Positions 35,832-43,898 of a stretch of 64,000 bases of DNA are shown piece after piece (the stretch's first letter is position 1; each line of letters starts with the position of its first letter). Under the pieces are notes generated by a model that worked only from the letters and a program-made list of their open reading frames with translations, made no database searches and was not told where the DNA came from. A program made the position numbers and the translations under genes. Location of the stretch: NCBI GenBank assembly GCA_019752515.1, contig JAIEMB010000020.1:1-64000 (forward strand), in the 5' to 3' direction. This DNA comes from Alphaproteobacteria bacterium (GTDB lineage: Bacteria > Pseudomonadota > Alphaproteobacteria > UBA9655).

Positions 35832-36381
35832 GAGATATGCCTCCTGTTACTTTTTCTAAAAGAAGCCCTGCGCCTCTTAGGGTAAATTGCAAAGACACCG
35901 TCTCTAAAGAGGAGTGGATTTCTTTTCCAGCTACATAGCTGGTGAGATTGCCTTTGACCTCAACAAAGAATTTGCTTGGGTTAGCTTTTACTTCTGTAGG
36001 TTTAAAATGGGTTGAGAGTTGAAGTTTGGTATAATGTTCCCCATCCTCCATAAGCTGCTTTTTTAAAGCACCATAGGCTTCAGGGGTGGCATACTTTAAA
36101 AGCGTTTCATGATTATAAGAAAAGCTTGTAGGGGAAAGATCCAAAAGAAGCTTGGATATATAAAGTCCCATTTCTTCTAAATATTCCTTTGAAACGGTTC
36201 CTCCTTCCACCCACAGTGTTTTTGTAATGTGGGGAGGGACTAAGATCGTCCGTTCATTTTTAAAAAAGAGCGCCGTACTTAAGAGAATAGTACTCATAGC
36301 CATGAAGGTGGATATTCTTATCCAGGCATTTCTCTGGGAAATGATTTTCAAGATATTGTGACGGAGGAAATCAGCTTCCAT
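35821..36381 (-). CDS. traE: F-type conjugation protein TraE (VirB5/VirB8-like)
   Basis: 186 aa with a single N-terminal membrane segment (RISTFMAMSTILLSTALFF). ERTILVPPHITKTLWVEGGT and SKEYLEEMGLYISKLLLDLS followed by PTSFSYNHETLLKYATPEAY are the TraE family blocks. The rest forms an NTF2-like periplasmic domain, a pilus-assembly scaffold component. It overlaps traL by 1 nt and traK by 11 nt. Confidence 0.93.
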   Translation of the reverse strand: MEADFLRHNILKIISQRNAWIRISTFMAMSTILLSTALFFKNERTILVPPHITKTLWVEGGTVSKEYLEEMGLYISKLLLDLSPTSFSYNHETLLKYATPEAYGALKKQLMEDGEHYTKLQLSTHFKPTEVKANPSKFFVEVKGNLTSYVAGKEIHSSLETVSLQFTLRGAGLLLEKVTGGISHDK

Positions 36382-36671
36382 TACCCAATCGTCTCCCGAA
36401 TATGAGAAGGCACAGGCAGCTTCATAGACTTTTTAGGAGTGGGAAGATGCCAATAGAGAGCATGAGTAAGCATAGAGCCTTCATTTTGCTTCTTGATGCT
36501 ACGGAGAACAGAGAGACCACCGATCCCCACAAGGAAGCCGGAGATAATCCAGCCCATAAACAATCCCCCAAAGAGAGGAATGACCACAACCAGGGCTTCA
36601 TCCTTGTTAATGCCTAAAAAACGCAAGGGCTTGTCCAAGCGGTTCAACAAAAAGTTCTCATTCCGATCCAT
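36381..36671 (-). CDS. traL: F-type conjugation protein TraL
   Basis: 96 aa starting at ATG 36671 (GAGGAAG 9 nt upstream; a TTG two codons earlier is less likely). RLDKPLRFLGINKDEALVV and the Gly-rich hydrophobic IPLFGGLFMGWIISGFLVGI with YWHLP near the C-terminus are TraL signatures. It is a small inner-membrane component required for pilus assembly, equivalent to VirB3. Confidence 0.93.
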   Translation of the reverse strand: MDRNENFLLNRLDKPLRFLGINKDEALVVVIPLFGGLFMGWIISGFLVGIGGLSVLRSIKKQNEGSMLTHALYWHLPTPKKSMKLPVPSHIRETIG

Positions 36672-36683
36672 GAGCAATCTTCC

Positions 36684-37019
36684 TCACACACAAATGGCAT
36701 AGGTGGTATTGATCCAGACTTTTGCAAAGCCAAAGCTAATGGTGGTTAGGATTGCAATCACAAAAGGGGTGGGCGTTGACTTCATAAAAGCAAGAGCTGC
36801 ACTGGCAAGGCAGCCTGCAATGAGCGTAATGGGCACAAGGCTATTGTTGATAATACCAACAAGGTTTGCCGTACTCTGGTTAAATCCAGCATCCGCCGTA
36901 TTGGCAACACCAAAAGCTTGAGTAGAAAACGCAAGAAAAGTGAATATAAAAAGACAAAACATCTTAATTTGTTCTGTATATATAGGGTTAATTTTAGAAA
37001 GATTTTTTAAAGTATTCAT
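36684..37019 (-). CDS. traA: F-type propilin TraA-like
   Basis: 111 aa starting at ATG 37019 with AGGAGAA upstream. Earlier in-frame codons overlap ssb. An N-terminal signal sequence (IKMFCLFIFTFLAFSTQAFG) precedes a mature pilin of about 70 aa with two hydrophobic helices (NSLVPITLIAGCLASAALAF and PFVIAILTTISFGFAKVWIN), the arrangement of F and VirB2 pilins. Position directly before traL supports the assignment, since pilin sequences themselves are poorly conserved. The S26 peptidase of the operon could be involved in its processing. Confidence 0.82.
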   Translation of the reverse strand: MNTLKNLSKINPIYTEQIKMFCLFIFTFLAFSTQAFGVANTADAGFNQSTANLVGIINNSLVPITLIAGCLASAALAFMKSTPTPFVIAILTTISFGFAKVWINTTYAICV

Positions 37020-37065
37020 TTTTTCTCCTATGATTGATGAATTCTGTTGAAAACGGTCGAGTTTG

Positions 37066-37569
37066 TTATTCATAGATTGTTTTTCCTTTATCTTGAGAAG
37101 GTTGAATTGAGGGAGAGTTCCCGTCAGAAACAATAAAAGGTGGACCGGCACGTTCATCCTCTGGAAGAGAAGAAAGCGCCCTAGAAGGGGTCATCTCTTG
37201 TTCTGTTTTAGTGGTCATTTCGTTGTCTTGAGGATTTGATTCTAAGAGCTTGAGACATTCAACTTTTCCTCCATATCCAGAAACGACTACATGGGACGTG
37301 AGGCGAGGCTGGCCGTATTTATCAGCCCACTGTTGGTAGGTAAGCTTACCTCCCACACGAACCGGATCTCCTTCTTTAATCCACCTCATGGTCGATTTAC
37401 GAAAGACTGTAATCTGATGCCAGTCAGTTGCAGTTTGCCATTCCCCGGATTTATCCTTCCAGGATGTTTTTGTAGCTAAGGAAAAGCTTACAACTTCCTT
37501 ACCCTCTTGGGTTAAGAAGATTTTAGGCGCACGACCAACCTTTCCCTTGAGAATGACTTTATTGAGCAT
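37066..37569 (-). CDS. ssb: Single-stranded DNA-binding protein, element-encoded
   Basis: 167 aa. An OB-fold SSB domain occupies residues 1-110: NKVILKGKVGRAPKIFLTQE, VSFSLATKTSWKDKSGEWQT, DWHQITVFRKS and VRVGGKLTYQQW with SHVVVSGYGGKVECL. The C-terminal tail is acidic and Pro-containing but lacks the clear DDDIPF end of chromosomal SSB. Located between the rep-like gene (11-nt overlap) and traA, it is probably the mobile element's own SSB for replication or transferred single strands. Confidence 0.93.
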   Translation of the reverse strand: MLNKVILKGKVGRAPKIFLTQEGKEVVSFSLATKTSWKDKSGEWQTATDWHQITVFRKSTMRWIKEGDPVRVGGKLTYQQWADKYGQPRLTSHVVVSGYGGKVECLKLLESNPQDNEMTTKTEQEMTPSRALSSLPEDERAGPPFIVSDGNSPSIQPSQDKGKTIYE

Positions 37570-39160
37570 AACGAATCTCTCCTTTGTGTTGAAGTAAAGG
37601 TGCTAAAATGCTCTGTGGAGGTGGTATTGCTGGCTGAAAAGAAGAGCTGTTTTCCTCTAAACGCGTTCTAAGATTTCGAACTTTGGGAAAAGTTCTTTTG
37701 ATTGGAGACAAGAGTTTCAATCGCAAATCTTCAATATGAGAAAGGACTTGTGCGTTCTGACTACCAATCCAAACAAGCCGATCGTTCTCAACCTCTAAGA
37801 ATCTGGCATCAGTAATGGCTCCCAATTCTCCCAAAGACACAGGATCTCTGGACGAATGAGAAAAGTCCAATTGAGAGCACCACTCTCTCCACACCGGATC
37901 CTCAATCGAGGAAAGAACTGCGTTTATTTCCTTATTTCTGGTATCTGAAGAGAGTTTTTCTGTTTTTTGTTCAACCAGATCCCCATCATCGAAATTACCT
38001 TCCAGCACTTTCAGAAGGTTCTCCTCAACGAGAATCCAATCCAGACTAACCCGCCATTTTCGGGGACCTTGTCCCATCAGGAAAGGAGAATGGGCAACTC
38101 GCTCGCAAAAGTTCTGCCATTGAGCAAGATCGTTCTCAAAGTACGCAGCAAGGAGGGAATGAAGCCTGTGTTGCCGTTCTTCTGTGGGATGGGCCTCTTG
38201 GCTTGTACAGGTATTCCAAATCCGGATCGCTTCTTCAAAAAAGTTTTTATCGAAATTCTCACGCGCGCACGTTCTCTGCGTGTGCTCTCTGTTTGTATTC
38301 TCTACTGTATTCTCTGTATAGGTATATGAATGTAAATGGCTTACATTCGAATGAAAGCTGCTTACATCCGAATGAAAAGTATTTTCACTCGAAGGTAAAT
38401 TCTCTGCGTTCGATTGTAAAATTTTTACATTCGAGATTTCCTCGGTTTGAGGGGAATTTTTAAGAAAACACTTGCCTGAATTTTCATTCGAGTGAAAACT
38501 GCTTACGCCCGAAGGTAAGTTTCTTACATTCGGATCAAAATTCTCTACAGTCGAGTGTAAAAAATCAGGATTTTGGGTTGAAGCGCTCTTTGTTATGTCT
38601 TCTGTTTCATTGAAAGGTATGGCTTTTTGAAGCTTATGAGTATGCTCTTCTAACAAGGATGAAAAAGCTGTCGAATAAATGGTGGGAAGATGACGACCAA
38701 TTGCTATAAGATCTTCTTGAAGTCTTCTAACATTGATGCGGTACTGAATGGTCTTCTTCCATTTATCAAGAGGGTGGGGCCTTTCGTTAACCCATCCTTG
38801 ATCAACAAGCAGCTTTAAATATTTCCGCATGGTTGGATGGGAAATCCCAAGCATCGTCTCTTCAATAAGGTCATGGGCGGTTTTATAAATCCATCCATGG
38901 TTAAAGGATCCCTCTTGCTCGGAACTGCTCTCATTCTTTATGGTATGAGATACGAGAGCCCTTTCCTCCTCTAAAAAGAGATCAAAGTCTTTAACACGGA
39001 GAGTCCAATACAAGAGCTGATTGAGAATAACAGCGCTGAAATGGTCTCCAGTAAGATCCACAAATTCTTTGCGAATTAAAGAGACTTCTGCATCTTTAGG
39101 TGTGCAGACATTTTCTTCTCCATAAACGACCATGGATTGATTTAACGCGGATGTTTTCAT
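37559..39160 (-). CDS. Winged-helix replication-type protein with iteron-like internal repeats
   Basis: 533 aa from ATG 39160, which forms an ATGA overlap with the preceding gene. Residues about 25-140 form a winged-helix-like domain (RKEFVDLTGDHFSAVILNQL, GWIYKTAHDLIEETMLGISH, MRKYLKLLVDQGWVNE), shared with the upstream gene. The middle (about 195-275) is a repetitive Ser/His/Asn-rich linker encoded by a 21-nt repeat array. The C-terminal region (SLLAAYFENDLAQWQNFCER; PVWREWCSQLDFSHSS followed by RLVWIGSQNAQVLSHIEDLR) faintly recalls a DnaA N-terminal domain. Position next to ssb and the internal array suggest a replication initiator of plasmid origin. No established Rep family is recognised. 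Confidence 0.65.
   Translation of the reverse strand: MKTSALNQSMVVYGEENVCTPKDAEVSLIRKEFVDLTGDHFSAVILNQLLYWTLRVKDFDLFLEEERALVSHTIKNESSSEQEGSFNHGWIYKTAHDLIEETMLGISHPTMRKYLKLLVDQGWVNERPHPLDKWKKTIQYRINVRRLQEDLIAIGRHLPTIYSTAFSSLLEEHTHKLQKAIPFNETEDITKSASTQNPDFLHSTVENFDPNVRNLPSGVSSFHSNENSGKCFLKNSPQTEEISNVKILQSNAENLPSSENTFHSDVSSFHSNVSHLHSYTYTENTVENTNREHTQRTCARENFDKNFFEEAIRIWNTCTSQEAHPTEERQHRLHSLLAAYFENDLAQWQNFCERVAHSPFLMGQGPRKWRVSLDWILVEENLLKVLEGNFDDGDLVEQKTEKLSSDTRNKEINAVLSSIEDPVWREWCSQLDFSHSSRDPVSLGELGAITDARFLEVENDRLVWIGSQNAQVLSHIEDLRLKLLSPIKRTFPKVRNLRTRLEENSSSFQPAIPPPQSILAPLLQHKGEIRYAQ
38341..38565. repeat. Array of about nine 21-nt iteron-like repeats
   Basis: Units start at 38341, 38362, 38383, 38404, 38425, then after a 36-nt gap at 38482, 38503, 38524 and 38545. 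The shared pattern is roughly TTxCATTCGAxTGxAAA, with a palindromic CATTCGAATG core in the best unit (38344-38353). They lie inside the rep-like gene in frame (7 codons), encoding FHSNVSS/LHS-type heptads. Confidence 0.8.
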
Positions 39161-39795
39161 GATTGCCTTTCTTCTGAATGGGTATCGCTTTCTACTGCAT
39201 GGTTCGCTCTTTTTTGCTTCTGCTCTGCGCAAATATTTCTTGGTGAATGGGGAAAAATTCCGTGGGCTTCAAGGCTGGAAAGAGTGTGCCCCTTCCTTTG
39301 AAGGTCATTATGGATTTTTCCCAAGCTCACCCGATATTGAACTTTTGAATTCAGTTTGTTGTGAGGATCTCTACGAGTTTGGATCCACCCTCGGCATCTC
39401 AGAAAATTCATATACCGACGGAAAGTGGCAAGAGTAACTCGCAGCATGGTTTCATCTATAAGCTCTCGTTTTGATTTGTAGAACCATCCGTGTTGGAAAG
39501 AAGAGGAACGATTTCCTTTCTCTTCCTCTATATAAAGATTGAAATCCTCAACTTCCTGGCACCAATACAGCATCTGTCCAAGAATGGCTGCCGTTAAAGG
39601 ATCGCCAGTTAGATCCACCAATTCCTCTCGGATCATGATGATTTTGAGCTTCCTTGGTTTTTCGCCAGAAACCTCTTGGGAGAGAGGGAGGAAAAGGCAC
39701 CCCCCTCTCTCCTCAGCCATGCTCTCACTACTATCCTCTGGGAGGCACGAGGAGGTAGCAGGAGCATTGTCCCTATGACGATGAACGGGCGTCAT
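39157..39795 (-). CDS. Winged-helix replication/regulatory protein (paralogue of next gene's N-terminus)
   Basis: 212 aa. Residues about 50-175 align with the N-terminal domain of the following gene: IREELVDLTGDPLTAAILGQ, MLYWCQEVEDFNLYIEEE, HGWFYKSKRELIDETMLRVT, YMNFLRCRGWIQTRRDP and NKLNSKVQYRVSLGKIHNDL. The first 48 residues are low complexity. ATGA overlaps on both sides show tight coupling in the element's leading operon. The domain looks like the phage/plasmid replication winged helix that reads DNA and may act on the iteron-like array. Function is inferred only from context. Confidence 0.7.
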   Translation of the reverse strand: MTPVHRHRDNAPATSSCLPEDSSESMAEERGGCLFLPLSQEVSGEKPRKLKIIMIREELVDLTGDPLTAAILGQMLYWCQEVEDFNLYIEEEKGNRSSSFQHGWFYKSKRELIDETMLRVTLATFRRYMNFLRCRGWIQTRRDPHNKLNSKVQYRVSLGKIHNDLQRKGHTLSSLEAHGIFPHSPRNICAEQKQKRANHAVESDTHSEERQS

Positions 39796-40400
39796 TGGAC
39801 AGGCCTATCTGTATTAGCTAAAACAGACGCATCTACGTTCTTATTGTCAGTGTGTTCTTCTTGAGATACCTGAGATCGGCTGTGGTAATCAGGAAGTGCT
39901 AACAGAACGTAAACATAATCAGATGATAATTCTTCCGGTTTTAGCTCAGTAAAGTAAGCCCAGTTTCCGTAAATGAGGCTATTGCGATAATCTTTAGAGC
40001 ATAACTTCATAGGAAGACAGTTTGTATCCTTCCCGACCCCTAGGACGTCTAGAACTTTGTAAAGCTCTCTATAAAAATTTTCGCATAACTCAAGGAGACC
40101 AAGACTCAGAGAACCATCCTCTTGTTCAATACACAAGCAAAGACGAGCACACCATACGGTTCGGTTTTCTTGGATTGAAAGGAGATTATATAAAGTCTCA
40201 TCAAGCTCCTTTATCTTTTGAGGAAAAAAAACAGCGCCTCCATAAACTCCTCTTGCATCATCTCCAGCAATAATAAAAGTTGCCTTATCTTGGTCTTTGA
40301 GTGAGAGCTCAAAGTCTTGATATACTTTAAAAAGCCTTAATAAACTGCCGATAGAATTTTCGTGTAAATTATGAGTTGTTGGTTCAATAACCTTAAGCAT
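39792..40400 (-). CDS. Conserved-looking protein of unknown function at the head of the rep/tra block
   Basis: 202 aa, soluble, without signal peptide or membrane segments. LYNLLSIQENRTVWCARLCL with FIIAGDDARGVYGGAVFFPQ are Cys- and aromatic-containing strands. Residues about 90-170 (LELCENFYRELYKVLDVLGV, RNSLIYGNWAYFTELKPEEL) look globular. I recognise no family. AAGGAG lies before the ATG, inside the 3' end of a possible short upstream frame. The gene overlaps the winged-helix gene by 4 nt, implying a role in the same replication or control step. Confidence 0.7.
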   Translation of the reverse strand: MLKVIEPTTHNLHENSIGSLLRLFKVYQDFELSLKDQDKATFIIAGDDARGVYGGAVFFPQKIKELDETLYNLLSIQENRTVWCARLCLCIEQEDGSLSLGLLELCENFYRELYKVLDVLGVGKDTNCLPMKLCSKDYRNSLIYGNWAYFTELKPEELSSDYVYVLLALPDYHSRSQVSQEEHTDNKNVDASVLANTDRPVQ

Positions 40401-40402
40401 AG

Positions 40403-40576
40403 TTACTCCTTTTTGGATTTATTTTTCTTTGAACCCATAAAGAACCTTGCTTTAAGATCTTGATCTGCGAGGTAGACGTTTAGACATTTATTCGCTACAA
40501 TCTCAAGCGTATAGGCCTTGTTGGGTCCTGTACATAGGGTACCTGTGGTCGTCGGCAAAAATGAGCACAGGTGCTT
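40403..40576 (-). pseudogene. Possible decayed small gene upstream of the rep/tra block
   Basis: An open minus-strand frame of about 57 codons ends at TAA 40403-40405. Its sequence is protein-like (PNKAYTLEIVANKCLNVYLA, DQDLKARFFMGSKKNKSKK) but it has no ATG or ribosome site. The frame just upstream, shifted by one, also reads protein-like (NGELYDLKIKFSKIKAPVLI). Together they suggest a gene of about 90 codons broken by a one-base frameshift near 40530-40560. The 240-nt gap also must hold the promoter region for the block. Confidence 0.4.
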
Positions 40577-40639
40577 TTATTTTTGAGAATTTGATCTTTA
40601 AGTCATAAAGCTCTCCATTTTTAGCTTTTCTATTATTTT

Positions 40640-40861
40640 TTAAATTTTTATATTGGGGTACAGGTTATTTTGGGGACAGCATGTATTGTTCCTTAAGACA
40701 TGCTTCTCAAACCGTTCAACGGCTTCTAAACTGTATCGGATGCGCTTCCCCATTTTAGAAAATTCAGGGCCTTTTCCAGTCCATCTCCATTGGCTTAAAG
40801 TTGTGAGAGGTAAGCTCCATCGTTCAGATAGCTCTTCAGGAGTTAGGAATGTTTTGGCCAT
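40640..40861 (-). CDS. AlpA/excisionase-like helix-turn-helix protein
   Basis: 73 aa. FLTPEELSERWSLPLTTLSQWRWTGKGPEF followed by KMGKRIRYSLEAVERFEKHV is the complete MerR-like winged HTH of the AlpA/Xis (HTH_17) family. These proteins act as excisionases or activators of integrases and transfer genes. AGGAGG lies before the ATG. It is divergent from the XRE regulator over a 150-nt region with an inverted repeat. A real excisionase would imply an integrase, but none is present in the window. Confidence 0.85.
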   Translation of the reverse strand: MAKTFLTPEELSERWSLPLTTLSQWRWTGKGPEFSKMGKRIRYSLEAVERFEKHVLRNNTCCPQNNLYPNIKI

Positions 40862-40879
40862 GTAGATGTCCTCCTAAGT

Positions 40880-40920
40880 TTATCATAATAATGTTGAATT
40901 ACAGCATATGTGTATGATAA
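40880..40920. promoter_or_regulatory. Candidate operator between divergent regulators
   Basis: TTATCATA (40880-40887) and TATGATAA (40913-40920) form a perfect 8-bp inverted repeat spaced by 25 nt, in the intergenic region between the excisionase-like (-) and XRE (+) genes. This is a reasonable binding site for either regulator to control both directions. Confidence 0.4.
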
Positions 40921-41011
40921 TGACAAGGTGTATTTTTTATCAATAGAATGTTTTAGTCCAATGTTGCTGAATGTTGTTTACAATAGGCGAAAATTGGTCA
41001 ATAATGGTGAA

Positions 41012-41464
41012 ATGAATACAGCATTAGCTAAACAGATTACCATAAGAATGAAGGCCAAAAACTTCTCCGTCCACACTTTAGAGAAGGAAGCTGGCCTCAA
41101 AACCCATGCGGTCAGAAATATATTGAGAGGCAAGTCTAAAAGTCCAAGCGTCGATATTGTGCACGCTGTATCTGAAGCGTTGGGGTGCACCGTCAAAGAT
41201 CTTCTCCAAAACGGAGGTCTCTTTCATGAAAAAGAATTTACCGAATCTAAAAATGAAAAACTTAATGAAATGTATGCTTATCCTACCCTTTATATTGAAA
41301 CAGTCCAGTTTGTGAATGAGGTACTTCAGCAGAAAGGTCATCATGTCACAGTGAAGCAGGCCCAAACTTGCTTTGAGGAGATCTACTTCCATTCTGCTCA
41401 AAAAGATCCTGCGAAGGTTGATAAAGTGTTTGGCGAATGGTGGATTGATCTTGTGGTTGGTTAA
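41012..41464 (+). CDS. XRE-family transcriptional regulator
   Basis: 150 aa from ATG 41012 (GGTGAA before it). An in-frame upstream extension lacks a good start. Residues about 5-70 are a Cro/C1-type HTH: ALAKQITIRMKAKNFSVHTL, EKEAGLKTHAVRNILRGKSK and DIVHAVSEALGCTVKDLLQN. The C-terminal half (ETVQFVNEVLQQKGHHVTVK, AQTCFEEIYFHSAQKDPAKV) is a dimerisation or sensing part without a known family. It is divergent from the excisionase-like gene and converges, with a 4-nt overlap, on the NB-ARC gene. It probably represses the mobile block. Confidence 0.88.
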   Translation: MNTALAKQITIRMKAKNFSVHTLEKEAGLKTHAVRNILRGKSKSPSVDIVHAVSEALGCTVKDLLQNGGLFHEKEFTESKNEKLNEMYAYPTLYIETVQFVNEVLQQKGHHVTVKQAQTCFEEIYFHSAQKDPAKVDKVFGEWWIDLVVG

Positions 41465-43851
41465 TTTGGTACAGCCAGTTTTAAGTGATCAAGGTGGTCT
41501 AAAATTTTCTCTGTACGAGGATGATCAAGACCAAATGTATCAATGTGGGCGGTTAAGTACTTATGGGTTAGTCCGTCATCTTTCAACTTCGTTCCTAGAA
41601 GAGCAAGCTCTGTATAAAGATCGCTGACGTCGTCTATTTTTTTCTCTTTCAGAACAGCGTCATATATTTCTTTGCTTAATAAAAATTCATTTAGTGCATT
41701 TTCAAAATCTGTTTTGATTTTATAGGCTTTTCCTAAAGCAAAGTGGGCACGTGCTTGATATCTATTCTTTTTGTTTCCATGAAAAAAATCATTATATAAT
41801 TTGATGGCATTAGATAAGTATTGAATAGCTTTATCTGGGTTCTTCCCTTTATCCAGTAACATCAGGCCTTTAAAAAACCAATCAACCCCTAAGCCTGAAT
41901 ATTTTTCATTTTTACCTTGAAAAAATATTTTTATTTTCTCTTCATATTCTTTTAAATGCTTTTGAGCCTCAATTAAACGTCGTTGTTTAAAAAGAATTTC
42001 TATTTTTTGGACTAATATTGAATGGTAAAGAGTGGGTGAATCTTCAGCTAAATTGGGATATGCATTTACTTTATTCAGCACATCGCTTGCTTCCTCAAAT
42101 TTTCCTTGATCATATAAAACAAAGGACCAATTAAATATAAAGAAGCTTCTAGCATGATCAGATTTTGATTCTTCTAATATTATCTTCCCTTGTTTAATAA
42201 ATTCGTCAGCCGTGTTTATTTCTCCTCTCAGAGCATGATATTGGGCGAGGTTAGCTAGCGCTCTTAATTTCTCTTCATTATATTCTTTAAAAGAATTTAA
42301 GATATTCAGTCCTTCCCTCATATTTCTTATAGCTTCGTCATAATTAACGTTATAAACACTTTCAAAAAAACCTTTGTTAATGTTGTAGAGAGCCTTATAG
42401 TATGGTTCAAGTTGTAATCCTAATTTTAATTCGTTTTCAATTTCTTCTAGCAGCAATTTTGCTGCTTCAAAATCTCTAAATGCTGCCATTAAGCATTGTA
42501 AAATACATATTTTTAATTCAAGAAGTTTATTATTTGAATATTTTATCTCCTTGGCATGCTTACACAATTTTTGAGCATGTAATAAGTGAATAGGCTCTTT
42601 TATAACTTTTTTAGTAAAAGTTATAGCTGCCCCAGAAAAGACTTCAAGCATCACTTCAGCTGCTTTTTCAATAAGCACTTTTTTTGTTTCAATATCAATG
42701 CTCTCATTAATAAGTTGGTGAATTACGTCATGAATCGAGAGGTTGTGCATCTTTGGTATCCTCTTTCCTGGTTCTGTTGGTTTTTGGTTGATATCAAACT
42801 CTGTTGTTTCACTTATACTAATAAGAGACGGTTTATAAATATGCTTTATGGCGTCATCGGCATTTAAGGAACTTTTCGTTTTCTTTAACCATAAATCTAT
42901 ATAGGATTCAGGAATATCCTTACTATTTAACAAGCTCATAAAAAACAGTGTTTGTAATGAATCTTTGGATTCTTCTTCAATAAACTGAAGAGTAATGTCT
43001 AAAGTACCCATGGCATCTTTTGGATAAGAATCGAGAAGGGCCCCTGGAGGCTCCTCTCTCTCTTTAAGAGATCTTTTTAAGTACATGGCAATATACTTAT
43101 CAATTGTTACTGTAGGATGGGATTCAATAAAACGTAAAGCAATGGAGAGTGCTAACGGATAATCACCGAGGGTCTCTGCTAATCTTACCATCTCTTCTTT
43201 TTCTTCTTGAAGTTTGGCCATCTTAATCATAGAAAGTGAATCTTCCCGTTTGAATTTGCCAATCTCAATCTTATCGAGCCATATGGTGGCATTACGAGAG
43301 GTTAAAAGCACGTGTTTATCCGATGGATAATGAATGCTGGGAATAAATTTTTCTACTTGAGCGTAGGTTTCTGGGTTATCAAATACCAGAAGGTATTTTA
43401 TCTCTTTGATCCTTAAGAGATTTTTTACCACATCCACGAGTGCCTCTTTTGATAGCATTGAGGGAATAATGTGTTCTGTTTTAGGTAAAAACGTATTTAA
43501 AGCAATGGCTAGCTTTTCAAATTGACTTGGAATGTCCTGCTGGGCATCGAACCACCAAATAAAGTCATAATTTTGGTTATGACTATGGGCATATTTTTTA
43601 GCAATTTGGGTTTTCCCAAATCCTGGTGCTCCCGTAATAGCTAAGACAATTTTATCTTCTTTTTTAAAAAAGGAGTCAATTTTTTGAAGTTCTTCTTTTC
43701 GACCCACAAAGAAAAGATTCGTCTGTGAAAGGTTGCACACTTGGGGCGGACGTGAAAAGCAGATCATAGGAAACAATAGAAAGAGAAAAAAAACAATAAA
43801 GAGCAAGAAAAAGAGAAAAAAGGAGAGCGTCGGAGAATAAGAGGTTATCAT
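41461..43851 (-). CDS. Membrane-anchored NB-ARC/STAND NTPase with TPR repeats
   Basis: ATG 43851 is preferred (AAGG 8 nt upstream); an ATG at 43866 is too close to its purine tract. 796 aa. Residues about 5-30 are a membrane anchor (SFFLFFLLFIVFFLFLLFP). FVGRKEELQKIDSFFKKEDK leads to the P-loop AITGAPGFGKTQIAKKYA (near 74), then Walker B YLLVFDNPE and sensor VLLTSRNATIWLDKIEIGKF. The GLPLA-like box reads YPLALSIALRF. Residues about 470-780 are about nine TPR-like helix pairs. This is the STAND architecture used for ligand-triggered oligomerisation in signalling, defence and cell death. No effector domain besides the anchor is visible, so membrane signalling or an antiphage function remain open. 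Confidence 0.85.
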   Translation of the reverse strand: MITSYSPTLSFFLFFLLFIVFFLFLLFPMICFSRPPQVCNLSQTNLFFVGRKEELQKIDSFFKKEDKIVLAITGAPGFGKTQIAKKYAHSHNQNYDFIWWFDAQQDIPSQFEKLAIALNTFLPKTEHIIPSMLSKEALVDVVKNLLRIKEIKYLLVFDNPETYAQVEKFIPSIHYPSDKHVLLTSRNATIWLDKIEIGKFKREDSLSMIKMAKLQEEKEEMVRLAETLGDYPLALSIALRFIESHPTVTIDKYIAMYLKRSLKEREEPPGALLDSYPKDAMGTLDITLQFIEEESKDSLQTLFFMSLLNSKDIPESYIDLWLKKTKSSLNADDAIKHIYKPSLISISETTEFDINQKPTEPGKRIPKMHNLSIHDVIHQLINESIDIETKKVLIEKAAEVMLEVFSGAAITFTKKVIKEPIHLLHAQKLCKHAKEIKYSNNKLLELKICILQCLMAAFRDFEAAKLLLEEIENELKLGLQLEPYYKALYNINKGFFESVYNVNYDEAIRNMREGLNILNSFKEYNEEKLRALANLAQYHALRGEINTADEFIKQGKIILEESKSDHARSFFIFNWSFVLYDQGKFEEASDVLNKVNAYPNLAEDSPTLYHSILVQKIEILFKQRRLIEAQKHLKEYEEKIKIFFQGKNEKYSGLGVDWFFKGLMLLDKGKNPDKAIQYLSNAIKLYNDFFHGNKKNRYQARAHFALGKAYKIKTDFENALNEFLLSKEIYDAVLKEKKIDDVSDLYTELALLGTKLKDDGLTHKYLTAHIDTFGLDHPRTEKILDHLDHLKLAVPN

Positions 43852-43898
43852 AAATATTACCTTCATCCCTTTTTATCAGTCTTAACTATCAATTCTTA

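Noticed and set aside
38341-38565. CRISPR array
   Set aside because: Units are contiguous 21-nt degenerate repeats without unique spacers, lie in a coding frame, and no cas genes are present.
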